From Oxyruncus cristatus (Eukaryota; Chordata; Aves; Passeriformes; Cotingidae), in assembly GCA_013399855.1 (NCBI GenBank), contig VXAY01002875.1:961911-1025910 (forward strand): 64,000 nt of DNA, written 5' to 3'. The translations under genes and the position numbers were made by a program. Under the pieces are notes generated by a model. That model was not told the origin of the DNA. It saw only the letters and a list, made by a program, of their open reading frames with translations, and did no database searches. Shown here one piece after another: positions 40,401 to 47,300 of the stretch. Numbering within the stretch: the stretch's first letter is position 1; every line of letters starts with the position of its first letter.

Positions 40401-43400
40401 TTGGTATGGTAAATCCCTGCCAATTATATTACTTGCATATGATATGACAGCTCATTACTTTAGACAATCTATTTCACCTCCATATGTCACTCATTTCAGA
40501 GATGACCATCGCTGCTCTGATGCCCAGTCATTTGAAGTCCGTCCCCATGTCTGAATTTTCAAATGCTGAACCCTCTGTGGAGGTGCTCTAAAGAAATAGC
40601 TCTGCTGTAGATTACTGGTGGGGTAGGGCCAGGGGCATAGCGAAGGAGGCAAAACATTCCCTTCATATCTTCATAGCTTATTAGCAGCAAAACGTGATGG
40701 GCTTGTGCAGGAGAAATGCACATCCTTGGGTCTGCAGACTACCACTTGCAGCTGTTGCAGTTTCACCCATTTAACATCATATATGTGTATGTTTCTAAAA
40801 TCAAAAGCTAAAGTCCTAAGTGACTTCATTTTCTTCTCTTAGCCAGGATTGAGGAAATTATGTTAAAAGTCCAAAGTCTAAAATCAGCACAATGAATTGA
40901 TGTTTCTTCCCCTACTAGACTTACGTGTATCAACAGATAATGTCTTTGAAATAAAGCATTATTTGACATCTTGATTTTATTGTATCATAAATAGAGCTTA
41001 CACTGTGCTGGATGTTCTTCCTCTAATAGTTGGGTGATTTTCCATCCTAATACAATGGACTGAGTGTCTCTTCAGTTTTAATCACAGGACCACATGAGTG
41101 ATTTCAGTACTGGCTTTATGTGGACATTTATGCAAGAAAGGCTCTGTCTGCAGTAATTTCTTCTGTCTGGTTACCTAATGAGTTTGTTGATTCATTGATT
41201 GTGTCATTCAATAAGATTTTAATGACTTGTGGATTTGATTTACGCTCTATGAATAATCTGTGAGAAGTTTTGAAACAGACTCTCAAGTCATATATGCTGA
41301 CAGAAATTAAAGATGTGAGCACTCTACCTCAAGGCATTGCTAATAAGGGTTTAATTTTATTTGATTTTAAATTCAGGGCACAGGCCAATGAAAACTTCAT
41401 TAATTTGTATGCTGTGGGAACTACATTTGCCAAATTGATTTTGGGGATTTGCATAATATGATGGTCTCAGAGCTTTGTATGGAGTCTGACCCTTATATTT
41501 CATCCCTTTTAAAGCAGAGTACTTATTCGTTTTCATACCATTTCACAGATTTATTCAGTTCTTATAGCTTAGCTATTAATTAAACTATAAAAAAAATAAT
41601 TATCTACCAACTGAACACAATGTTATTACTACTTTCATGTTATTATGACTTCCATCATTGTTAGCAGAGTTAACTTTAAAACATTATGAGTTTTTTTAAT
41701 GCTTAAATAATTCTATTAAAAATAAATTCCATTAAACATGCAGACATAGAAACTTTTAACTTTGGAGAACATCAGTTCTTCTGAAGATCTTCTGCTAAAG
41801 ATATTCTGTATTTGTGGCTCATGGTTAGAGTAAGATGTGGTGACAGTGAAGGGTCCATAAGTGATAAAATTTTAGAACAGTGCTGCATATCAGAAGCAGG
41901 GAGATAGCAGGTTCATACTGATAGAAGTGGAGGATGACAAAAATAATAATATGGGATAAATATAGATTTTTTCTTCAGCAGTCCATTAAAAACTAACTCA
42001 GTGCAGAAAATCTTACGTTTTACTCTCATGTGTGGTGGTTACCAATGCAAGAATTCTTGGATTAGTTTGCCTAAAAATTTGAGAATGGAGAAAATGGTGA
42101 GCTCTCCATACCACGTGGTCCTATCTCTTTGCAGGAACTCCCAGCTATTGCAGGTACCTACTCCTTTCTGCCCCAGCCCCAGTCCCAGCAGGCTTTTTTC
42201 AGATCCATACATATGCTTCTCCAGAACAGTCCTTTGGGAAGGCTGCTTTGTCCACTGATTCTAATACAAATCATGTTACCAAATGTCAAGTCACTTTTCC
42301 CTAATTTAAGTTTATTCATTCATCTGACATGCTTCTTCTTGCTGTAATTCATTACATCTTTCTTTCTCCAAGCTTTTTTTCTCCCAGACTTTTCAATCAC
42401 ATTTTGTGGTTTACCAATTTCATCAGTCTTCCAAACTCACCTGGATATTTCCAAATCCTCGGGAAAGTCCTGTTACTGCAGTCCCCATGGCCATCTCTTG
42501 TTCTGTTTTATGCTATCAAACTTTTAAAACTCCTTGTCATTCTGCTCAGTCCCTCTTCCTTTCACTCTTATTTCACTTAAGCTTTTCACTGTTCCCCTTT
42601 ATTCAGAAGTAAATGACCTGAGCTTAATGGCTTCTTAAATCATTCAGATAAGCTATCAAAGAGCTTAGTTGAACTCAAGTAGTAAATTGGTGTTTGGATT
42701 TTAGTTTTATTCCTTACTACTGGGCTGATTCCAAGAGTTTAGTATCCTGAAGGAACACCAGTCAGGAACGGACAAATACTTTCAGATTATTTCCTACTAA
42801 TCTGGTAATTTTTTGTTTTTGTTTTTGTTTTGTTTTGTTCCTGAGCCCTTGACATCAGCTTTATTTTGTAGAACATAGGAAACAGGTCTTCTGTTGTGTT
42901 TGTAAACTGAAGATATTACACTTCCCTACCTCATATATTCTACTCCAGAAGCTCTCTGGTGACCAGTCACCAGCAGCAGACGTTTGACAAGCTCTCTCTC
43001 TTGTTCCCACGTCTTCCATCGGAAGTTTCCCCTTGGCATCATTGTCACTTGGCACTAAGGGGACAATCATCCCATGAGCAAAAGCCTTGTGCATGCGAAA
43101 GAGAATAGCTGTGAATGCCTGGCAGTGTAAAACCACTTTTGAAAATGTAATATTAAACCAGTAAACCGATATGTGTTCTGCAGAAACCAGCCAATTCTAA
43201 GCACATTACAGTGGCCAAACCATAGTAATTGTTCCTAGGCTGAACAGCTGCACTGTCTTCTTCCCACAGAAATAAAAATGGTAAGAAATACGCCATGGAG
43301 CATGACTTTGTGTATTTGTATAACTGAAAACTTGATAGTGGCTGCAACAATGCAAAGTATGTGAATATTATGAGGCCATTTTATGAAGAGATAAACTGAG

Positions 43401-44333
43401 GGCGAAGGTTTATGATTTGTCAAAAGTAACACATGGCAGAGCAAGGAGTTCTGGGCTCTACTCCTGCTTCACAAGCCTGCAAAGAGTATACTAGTGCCTA
43501 GCTCTTGATACGTGGTTTAGATACATTACAGTATTAACTTCCATCATTTTTATTAGTGTATTAGTGTTTTGACTGCCCACTAGTAATTGGGATTAGTTTG
43601 ACTGGACTGATTTTTGCTCTGGAGCTACAAACGTTCAACTACTATTACTAACACACAACTTTCTGTATGACCTGATTCTGAGTGAGATTGAACATATGGA
43701 AAATTGTAACAGTACCTTGGAGTTCAACATGGTCTTCCCTTGGTATATTATTTCAACCTTCTCATGTTGTTTCTTCACAGCAGGAGGCTGCCATGCAGCA
43801 GAATTGCTATGGATAACCCATGTATATACACTCACAGGGGTTGCTCACCATTGTAAATTGTTTATATTATATACAGCACTGTATTCATAACGGGGAGAAT
43901 GAAATGTGTTTGAATTTATATATATTTTTTTTATTCTCCAGAGGTATACAAAACTCTTCCCATATTTCTGATGGACTAAAAATTTTCCCCAGCATACTAG
44001 GCCTCACAAATACAGCATGCAGGAAGTGTTTTGAATGTGCAGAGATAATTTATGTAGTTAAGAATGAAATTTGGCCATGTTAATCTTATTAATGTATTGA
44101 TCTTGGTCCTAGTTATGATCAATCTTCAGCAAAAAGTCCTGTGGTAAAGACATTGCTTTTGCTGTGTATTGAAACTGAGCACTGGTGTTAATTGAAGAGT
44201 CAAACAATCAGAGAAGATAGGAATTCCTTACCACACAGATTCCAGATCCATCAAGGCATCTGTTTGCATTGCCATTACAGTTGCAAGGAGAGCATTTTCC
44301 TGAGCTGGTACGATAAAATCCTTCTTGGCATCC
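4220..44333 (-). CDS. LAMA4: LAMA4, laminin alpha-4 chain (partial gene, 16 internal coding exons)
   Basis: Laminin alpha-4 is a secreted basement-membrane subunit that assembles with a beta and a gamma chain (laminins 411/421), mainly in vessels, muscle, nerve and fat. Sixteen exons, listed separately, join in frame from 44333 down to 4220 (2173 nt). They encode LE modules (fragment residues about 1-205), a CxxC hinge (about 208-211) and a long heptad-like coil (to residue 724). Short motifs such as [26 protein letters not shown] and LWSQNLQ match LAMA4 rather than LAMA1, 2, 3 or 5. The alpha-4 chain is the short-arm-truncated type, and no LN or L4 domain is seen here. The signal-peptide exon and the LG1-LG5 exons are absent from the window. 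Introns are 142 bp to 8.7 kb and, apart from the repeats listed, hold nothing I recognise. Exon identity is very secure; exact ends rest on splice consensus plus frame. Confidence 0.95.
4470..4832 (-). mobile_element. Truncated ERV LTR next to a LAMA4 exon
   Basis: Read on the minus strand it begins TGCTGGTTTTAACC and contains GTGTTTTGGATTTGTGCTGA, CTTACACAGAGCC, ACCCCAACTGACCAAAGGG and a degraded TATA region (CAGTATATGAAC). The same ordered blocks occur in the plus-strand LTR at 21316-21897, so the two are copies of one endogenous retrovirus family (ERVL-like, from the 5-bp duplication of the other copy). The 3' part of the LTR is missing. The left edge is approximate. A local expansion of ATGGTATGA-like units lies at about 4555-4590. 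Confidence 0.85.
5056..5172 (-). CDS. LAMA4: LAMA4 exon: coiled-coil segment
   Basis: This exon has 117 nt (39 codons), is phase 1 at both ends and covers fragment residues 624-663. It encodes [20 protein letters not shown] and LRNQLMRAI; human has EAVADTSRRVGGALAR and LKTRLSDAV. NGT is a sequon not present in the human sequence as I recall it. The acceptor CCACAG|GTAG is followed at once by a second AG 4 nt in; frame supports the first. The donor CAG|GTTGGA is non-optimal. Confidence 0.91.
5796..5892 (-). CDS. LAMA4: LAMA4 exon: coiled-coil segment
   Basis: This exon has 97 nt, enters in phase 0 and leaves in phase 1; it covers fragment residues 592-624. It encodes [20 protein letters not shown] and MQLQRTAYD; human has AVSGIDTQIIYHKDESENLL. 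The acceptor is TTGTAG|GCT and the donor is ACA|GTAAAT. The exon is short and was identified from splice signals and the GIDTQ-IYHK motif. Confidence 0.93.
6982..7123 (-). CDS. LAMA4: LAMA4 exon: coiled-coil segment
   Basis: This exon has 142 nt, enters in phase 2 and leaves in phase 0; it covers fragment residues 544-591. It encodes [20 protein letters not shown] and LNTTNRVED, very close to human [17 protein letters not shown] and LNTTDRIYD. NAS and NTT are sequons. The acceptor is TAATAG|GAA and the donor is GAC|GTAAGT, the consensus +1 to +6. Confidence 0.95.
9124..9272 (-). CDS. LAMA4: LAMA4 exon: coiled-coil segment
   Basis: This exon has 149 nt, enters in phase 0 and leaves in phase 2; it covers fragment residues 495-544. 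It encodes [25 protein letters not shown] and [14 protein letters not shown]; human has [13 protein letters not shown] and NLSNLSHDLV. NAS and NLS are sequons. The acceptor is GTTCAG|AAT and the donor is CGG|GTAAAA. Confidence 0.94.
10904..11028 (+). mobile_element. 5' part of an LTR-like element, cut by the gap
   Basis: It starts TGTCATGGTTTAGCCC, a terminus shared with avian ERV LTRs and with the short element at 21033-21126 (TGTCAAGGTTTAGCCC). It continues for about 125 bp to the run of N. The other end is not seen after the gap, so the element's length and type are unknown. Confidence 0.6.
11029..11409. other. Assembly gap (381 N)
   Basis: This is an unresolved stretch of N directly after an LTR-like start, so an unassembled repeat is the likely cause. 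The true length may differ. Confidence 0.99.
11743..11859 (-). CDS. LAMA4: LAMA4 exon: coiled-coil segment
   Basis: This exon has 117 nt (39 codons), is phase 0 at both ends and covers fragment residues 456-494. It starts [14 protein letters not shown] and ends LSEVIK, matching human KQQERVREQMEVVN and LDDIIK. The acceptor is TTGTAG|AAA and the donor is AAG|GTAGGT. The assembly gap at 11029-11409 lies in the following intron and hides no expected coding sequence, because the next exon continues directly. Confidence 0.92.
13686..13879 (-). CDS. LAMA4: LAMA4 exon: coiled-coil segment
   Basis: This exon has 194 nt, enters in phase 1 and leaves in phase 0; it covers fragment residues 391-455. 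It encodes [18 protein letters not shown] (with the split codon), VLEQLSEQ and the strongly conserved [18 protein letters not shown] is a sequon. The acceptor TCCTAG|TGCTACAG has a second AG 8 nt inside the exon; the outer one keeps frame. The donor is GAG|GTATTG. Confidence 0.93.
14619..14792 (-). CDS. LAMA4: LAMA4 exon: coiled-coil segment with short Gln run
   Basis: This exon has 174 nt (58 codons), is phase 1 at both ends and covers fragment residues 333-391. It encodes [15 protein letters not shown], then [13 protein letters not shown] and DEEENAAKK, matching human HELSPKEI and MLEEIRSRQPF. The four glutamines come from a CAA run (plus strand 14749-14760); human has YGEEH there. The acceptor is CCCCAG|AAA and the donor is AGT|GTAAGT. 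Confidence 0.93.
15156..15231. repeat. 38-bp tandem duplication (2 copies)
   Basis: 15156-15193 and 15194-15231 are adjacent direct copies, both starting AAATGTTATGT and ending CAATGGTAAGGAG, with 35 of 38 identical positions. They lie in the intron upstream of the exon at 14619-14792. Confidence 0.9.
16836..16947 (-). CDS. LAMA4: LAMA4 exon: coiled-coil segment
   Basis: This exon has 112 nt, enters in phase 0 and leaves in phase 1; it covers fragment residues 296-333. It encodes [28 protein letters not shown] and so on, matching the human ASRKGQLVQKE and DMRDKIQE segment. The acceptor is TCATAG|GGA and the donor is AAG|GTAAAT. Coil heptads continue without interruption. Confidence 0.92.
18956..18971. 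repeat. Short (TA)n microsatellite
   Basis: An uninterrupted TA dinucleotide run of about eight units within an AT-rich intron. Confidence 0.85.
19655..19848 (+). repeat. CR1 LINE 3' end fragment
   Basis: It contains CACTGGAACAGGTTTC, then TTGGACTAGACGATCATTGT, AGGTCCCTTCCAGCTGGAAC and TATTCT, the ordered 3'-end blocks of avian CR1. A 12-bp unit (TTCACAGAGAGG) is duplicated near its start. It ends about 70 bp left of the LAMA4 exon at 19920-20030, just past that exon's donor site. Confidence 0.87.
19920..20030 (-). CDS. LAMA4: LAMA4 exon: coiled-coil segment
   Basis: This exon has 111 nt (37 codons), is phase 0 at both ends and covers fragment residues 259-295. It starts [13 protein letters not shown] and ends [11 protein letters not shown]. 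Its length and position match the human exon, but the sequence is among the least conserved seen here, with a Trp inside the coil. The acceptor is ACACAG|GAG; the donor CAG|GTTTGT is weak at +3 (T). Acceptance rests mainly on frame, length and flanking exons. Confidence 0.88.
20173..20324 (-). CDS. LAMA4: LAMA4 exon: CxxC hinge and start of coiled coil
   Basis: This exon has 152 nt, enters in phase 1 and leaves in phase 0; it covers fragment residues 208-258. It opens with [11 protein letters not shown], the short cysteine pair which in laminin alpha chains sits at the N-terminal end of the rod and is thought to form inter-chain disulfides with beta and gamma. Heptad-like leucine/isoleucine spacing follows. 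NLT is a sequon. The acceptor is TATCAG|GCT and the donor is CAG|GTACAA. The intron to the next exon is only 142 bp. Confidence 0.94.
21033..21126. mobile_element. 94-bp element with inverted termini (mini-LTR or deleted LTR)
   Basis: The left end TGTCAAGGTTTAG and right end CTAAACCATGACA are inverted repeats matching at 12 of 13 positions. The flanks ACGGT (21028-21032) and ATGGT (21127-21131) match at 4 of 5, consistent with an aged 5-bp target duplication. Avian ERV LTRs carry TGTC-GGTTTA and TAAACC-GACA ends, so an internally deleted solo LTR is the simplest reading; a MITE-like DNA element is possible. Confidence 0.65.
21316..21897 (+). mobile_element. Solo ERV LTR, ERVL-like
   Basis: This LTR of about 580 bp begins TGCTGGTTTTGGCTGGGG and has GTGTTTTGGATTTGTGCTGA, CTTACACAGAGCC, ACCCCAACTGACCAAAGGG, a TATA box (TATATAAAG, 21578-21586), GGGAAGCAGTGAATTAATTC and an end near GGTTAAACCACA. 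AGATG occurs on both sides (21311-21315 and 21898-21902), a likely 5-bp target duplication typical of ERVL-class insertions. There is no internal retroviral region, so it is a recombined solo LTR. The terminal CA is apparently mutated. Confidence 0.88.
21578..21586 (+). promoter_or_regulatory. LTR TATA box
   Basis: TATATAAAG lies at the position where LTRs of this family carry their U3 promoter. It points opposite to LAMA4 transcription, inside its intron. Activity is unknown. Confidence 0.55.
22285..22383 (-). CDS. LAMA4: LAMA4 exon: truncated last LE module
   Basis: This exon has 99 nt (33 codons), is phase 1 at both ends and covers fragment residues 175-208. It encodes [16 protein letters not shown] and ends in DCPTIS. 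In human LAMA4 this is the partial LE module before the rod. The acceptor is CCCCAG|CAT and the donor is TCA|GTAAGA. The linker between GEC and DCPTIS is acidic and Ser/Thr-rich and differs from human in sequence. Confidence 0.94.
22384..25740. other. LAMA4 intron, no recognised elements
   Basis: A 3.4-kb intron between two LE exons. It is AT-rich, with scattered short open frames on both strands that lack splice context or similarity I can recognise. Confidence 0.8.
25741..25955 (-). CDS. LAMA4: LAMA4 exon: LE2 end and most of LE3
   Basis: This is the largest exon here: 215 nt, phase 2 in and phase 1 out, fragment residues 103-175. It encodes [39 protein letters not shown] and a second CAPGYYG followed by KNCT. 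It is almost identical to human LAMA4 and is the most diagnostic exon for the paralogue call. NTS (in HNTSGF) and NCT are sequons. The acceptor is CTTCAG|GTG and the donor is CAG|GTATTG. Confidence 0.96.
28096..28165. repeat. (TTTG)n microsatellite with G/T-rich tail
   Basis: About seven consecutive GTTT units are followed by T8, G9 and further GTTT units. It is low-complexity DNA within an intron. Confidence 0.9.
28519..28705 (+). repeat. CR1 LINE 3' end fragment
   Basis: It contains GGCACTGGAACAGGTTGCC, CCCTGGAGGTGTTCAAGGCC, AGGTTGGATGAGGCCTTGAG, CAACCTGGTCTA and GAACTAGATGATCTTTAAG, ending in CTATTCTGTGAGTCTGTGA. This is the best-preserved CR1 3' end in the window (about 185 bp, 5'-truncated). 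Confidence 0.95.
31276..31356 (-). CDS. LAMA4: LAMA4 exon: LE2 core
   Basis: This exon has 81 nt (27 codons), is phase 2 at both ends and covers fragment residues 76-103. It encodes [22 protein letters not shown] and PNCER, the middle of LE2. Two acceptors lie 8 nt apart: TTCCAG|TTTTGCAG|TCTCC. Only the upstream AG keeps frame with the previous exon and restores the conserved NFA-SCYR segment, so I place the edge at 31356. The upstream AG has a poor pyrimidine tract. The donor is AAG|GTAAGA. Confidence 0.88.
31357..35405. other. LAMA4 intron (4.0 kb)
   Basis: It contains a CR1 tail (33491-33555) and a T18-T19 run near 34762-34780. No other recognisable features. Confidence 0.75.
33491..33555 (-). 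repeat. CR1 LINE tail fragment (second subfamily)
   Basis: The plus strand reads ATCATAGAATGTAGAATATC, then CTGAGGTGGAAGGGACCCAT and CATCAAGTCCCAG, the reversed tail of a CR1 subfamily whose 3' end differs from the copies at 464 and 28519. It is short and diverged. Confidence 0.75.
35406..35530 (-). CDS. LAMA4: LAMA4 exon: end of LE1 and start of LE2
   Basis: This exon has 125 nt, starts in phase 0 and ends in phase 2; it covers fragment residues 35-76. It encodes [14 protein letters not shown] followed by [10 protein letters not shown], the LE1/LE2 junction of LAMA4. NTT is a predicted N-glycosylation sequon. The acceptor is TGAAG|GAC and the donor is CAA|GTATGT. The split codon AA|T joins the next exon to give the N of an NFA motif, as in human. 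Confidence 0.93.
35531..44231. other. LAMA4 intron (8.7 kb, largest complete)
   Basis: The intron lies between the first visible LE exon and the next. It holds the solo LTR at 38171-39212 and a TTTA run near 40008-40027. The rest is unremarkable AT-rich DNA. Confidence 0.8.
38171..39212 (+). mobile_element. Solo ERV LTR, 1.04 kb, with perfect 5-bp target duplication
   Basis: It begins TGTATTGGGTTTCTGTGG and ends CAGGGTCAACCCACTGCA (TG...CA). GAGCT lies directly on both sides (38166-38170 and 39213-39217). Internal blocks include AGAAGCTTCCAGAAGCTTCC, a TATA-like TATTTAAG (38351-38358), a series of diverged units with CATGCTGGAGCAG and CCTGAAGGACTG (about 38500-38790), and GTGTTTTTAAGATTTATTTT. 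This matches a long avian ERV LTR type I recognise. The long minus-strand open frame across 38211-38753 is a by-product of the GC-rich repeats. No gag, pol or env is present. Confidence 0.9.
44232..44333 (-). CDS. LAMA4: LAMA4 exon: first visible LE (EGF-like) half-module
   Basis: This exon has 102 nt, is phase 0 at both ends and encodes 34 residues (fragment 1-34). It contains six cysteines, with [10 protein letters not shown] and CLDGSGIC; human LAMA4 has CDCNGNSNEC and CLDGSGYC at this place. The acceptor is a run of 13 T, then CATTGCAG; the donor is GTG|GTAAGG. It starts the short arm of LE modules just after the N-terminal spacer. The preceding exon (signal peptide, spacer) was not found, so the upstream partner is unknown; it must end in phase 0. 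Confidence 0.93.
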
Positions 44334-47300
44334 CTGCAATGAAAAAAAAAAAAAAGTATTTCCTAGGGTTTGGTGGGAGGAGTAGAAAGTAAGAACTACA
44401 ACCATCAGGTCTCCCCAAAGCACACTGCACAACCCAGTCACGGCAGACCACACACACTGCTGAACTCAAGTCTGTTTTTTTGCTCTCTGTCCTGGTTCTT
44501 GCTTTTTGCCTTACAGTATTTAAGCTGTCAGCATTCCTTCCTGTGTCCTGTCCCTGACCAGCAGTGGGTGTGGAGCTGGCAGATTCTTACTACATTTTGT
44601 ACTAGAGGATGGGTTAATCAGAAATGATAATCCTTCTCAGCAAGGAAGTATTTATAGGAAAGGAATAGCTTTTACCTGAAAAAAGGAAAAGCTTTAGAAA
44701 ATTTACTTTCCATCAAAGCTTTGATGAGCTTTGGTTGAATAACCTACAGGAGACAGAAACGTAGGCTGAGCCTGTTGTATATAATTTAGTATTTTTGATA
44801 TCATACTAAAGCTTAACAAAATTAAGCAGAAGATTGAAAATATCTACATCACCTTCTTTTATACACTAATTGGAGCGATAGTATAAGGAATCAGAAACAC
44901 AAAAGTCTATTGAGATACCCCTCTAAGACTGAAAAATAAAGAGAAAATTAAAGAGGATAGTTTTCATTTGATGTATTTTGTGTAAATTCTTGTTCTCCAC
45001 TGAGGAACTTCTCCCTCATTATGCAAAGCTGGTGAGAAATGCACACATTGACCTCAAGAGAAACATCTCTTTCTCAGTCAGCACTTGCTCTCCCTGTCCA
45101 GCCTCCCTCTGTCACATGTATTATGTTGGTTCCATGCAAACTCATGAATTTTTGAATCCTAAATATCTTACCCTTAACTAACTCTTGCAATATCGTTGCA
45201 GAGATAATGAGGACCTACCCTTGCAAAAAGTGGGAAAAGTGGAAAGTTCAAGAGCATGAGTCTTCTCTCATTTGTATGAGCTAGGAGGCTTCTTACTGTA
45301 TGGTACTGATCAAATTAGCATTAGATTTCCTTTGTATCTCCCTGAAATTTCCCTGAAATCAAGGATGAGTTTTTTTCTCCACTGCAGCAATGTTTGCTTC
45401 TCATGCCCACTGTAAGCTACGGCATGAACAGCAGGTCTACAATATCAAATGCAGCACCATGCAGTGATATGTCCATTAGCTGCAAAAACTGGGCTGTGAG
45501 TATTGGGGCTAAATATTCCTGCTGGTGGCTGGGGCTAGCTAATCCTGGCACAGTGCTGTAGCCCTGTCACTTCTGGAACCTGCACTTGCAAGTCTTCCTG
45601 TTGGTAGTTGTAGCTGTGGAGCAGTGGGTAGCAAAAGGCAGCCATCTAGGGTCTCGTCTCCATGTTAACTTCCATTCTCAAGTGTGGGTAGGCGCTTCTA
45701 TCCAGCCAGATAAGCTGCTTGTTTAGAAAACAATGTATCTTGCGAGATGACTAACAACAAGCTTTAAAAAATGAGGTCTAAAAATGAATCATTAATCCAG
45801 TCTTATCCCAGAGAGCTCTGAGAAGCTCAGATGAACATAAATGGAAATCACAGTTGTCTTTACCCTTCTTATGCACAATATTTTATCTGGTTTGCTTTGG
45901 AAACAGTTTATTTGATAGTAGTTCCTAGGAGAAAAAGTCTTCATACCACAGCCACTTCGGGACAGCAGAAATACTGTCTATTTGTGCTGCTTGTTTCTTT
46001 CAGTTGTTTAGTCTTAACACAGAGCAGTAGGACTGGCTCCCGCCAGACTGAGGGTTGCAGGAGAATGATTACACCACACACTGTGGAAGGGAGACAGTAA
46101 GTTCCTAAATTGAAACCAGATTCTTATCCCAATGTCTGCCTTTGCAATATTTCTTTCCACCCATACAGATCTAAAGTTGTTATACTCTCTGATGCCCCTC
46201 AGCTGATGGGTGGTCCTAGCTGGTCCTTTAGTGTCTTCCCAAAATTTTCTTGGTTTTGCAGGTCTTAGCAGAACAATTTTTTAATTGTGATAGTGAATAC
46301 AGACAATGAAAATGTAGGGATATGTGTAAATGTGTCTATGAAAGTCCTTTAGTCAGACACAAATATAATCTTATTTTTACTTCAACTAAGGGCGTACCTG
46401 CATTGCAGCCACGAGTGAGTTTTCATCTAGTCCACACATAAAGCAGTAACAAGTTAGGTGCAGTTCAGTGCAATATGCTGGTGCCAGCCATGTGGGCATA
46501 GACTTTGCTGAGGTCCTCTGGGAACCAGTTTACCTCCTATTCTGAAAAGACACACTTCTCAGTTCCTCAAGCCATCTGCCTCAGTTCTGTGTGCCTCTGC
46601 TATTTTCATTGTCAGAGCCCCTCTTGAAAATGGGATGAAGGGTCCCAAGTCACTTGAGTATTTTTTTTGCAACATTTTTTTCCCCATGTTACTCAATTCA
46701 TCACAAAAACTTGGAAGGTGCTGATGCTCACTATTTTAATACAGTACTTTAAACCATGGGTTGCATCAATGTAAGCCAGAAATGAGGTATTGACAATCAA
46801 TGCTATGAGGGAAAAGGGAATGAGGGGAAAATGGGATCCAGATTGTTTCCTTTGGGCTCAGAAGTTTTCTCAGGCATTCTGAAGTATTCTGATATATTTG
46901 TGTTGCTCCTTGCCCTACTAGTGCTAATGGAGTCATTGGTTGGTTGTTCCAGGGTGCGAGCCAACATCATATTTATAAAAAGAAGTGTCAGACTGTTGAA
47001 CTAGTTGAGGATTCAAATTGCTGAATGTTCTGGGAGCATAAAATAAGTGCACACAAAGCACAAACAGGTCTGGAACAAAATAAAAATACCCTCCCTGAAA
47101 AATCATTATGTAGGCAATTGAGTGAGGAACATTTCCGTCCACTGTCCGTTTCTGAACGGTGAAGACAATTAGTAGGCCAAAATCTTGGGTCTGCATTAGC
47201 AATTATGTCTTCACAATTATTAGATTTTTTTCCCCCAAGGGACAAAGTTTGTTCCAGTTCAAGCTGAAAAGTCCAACTGAATGTTGGTCTTGCTGATATC

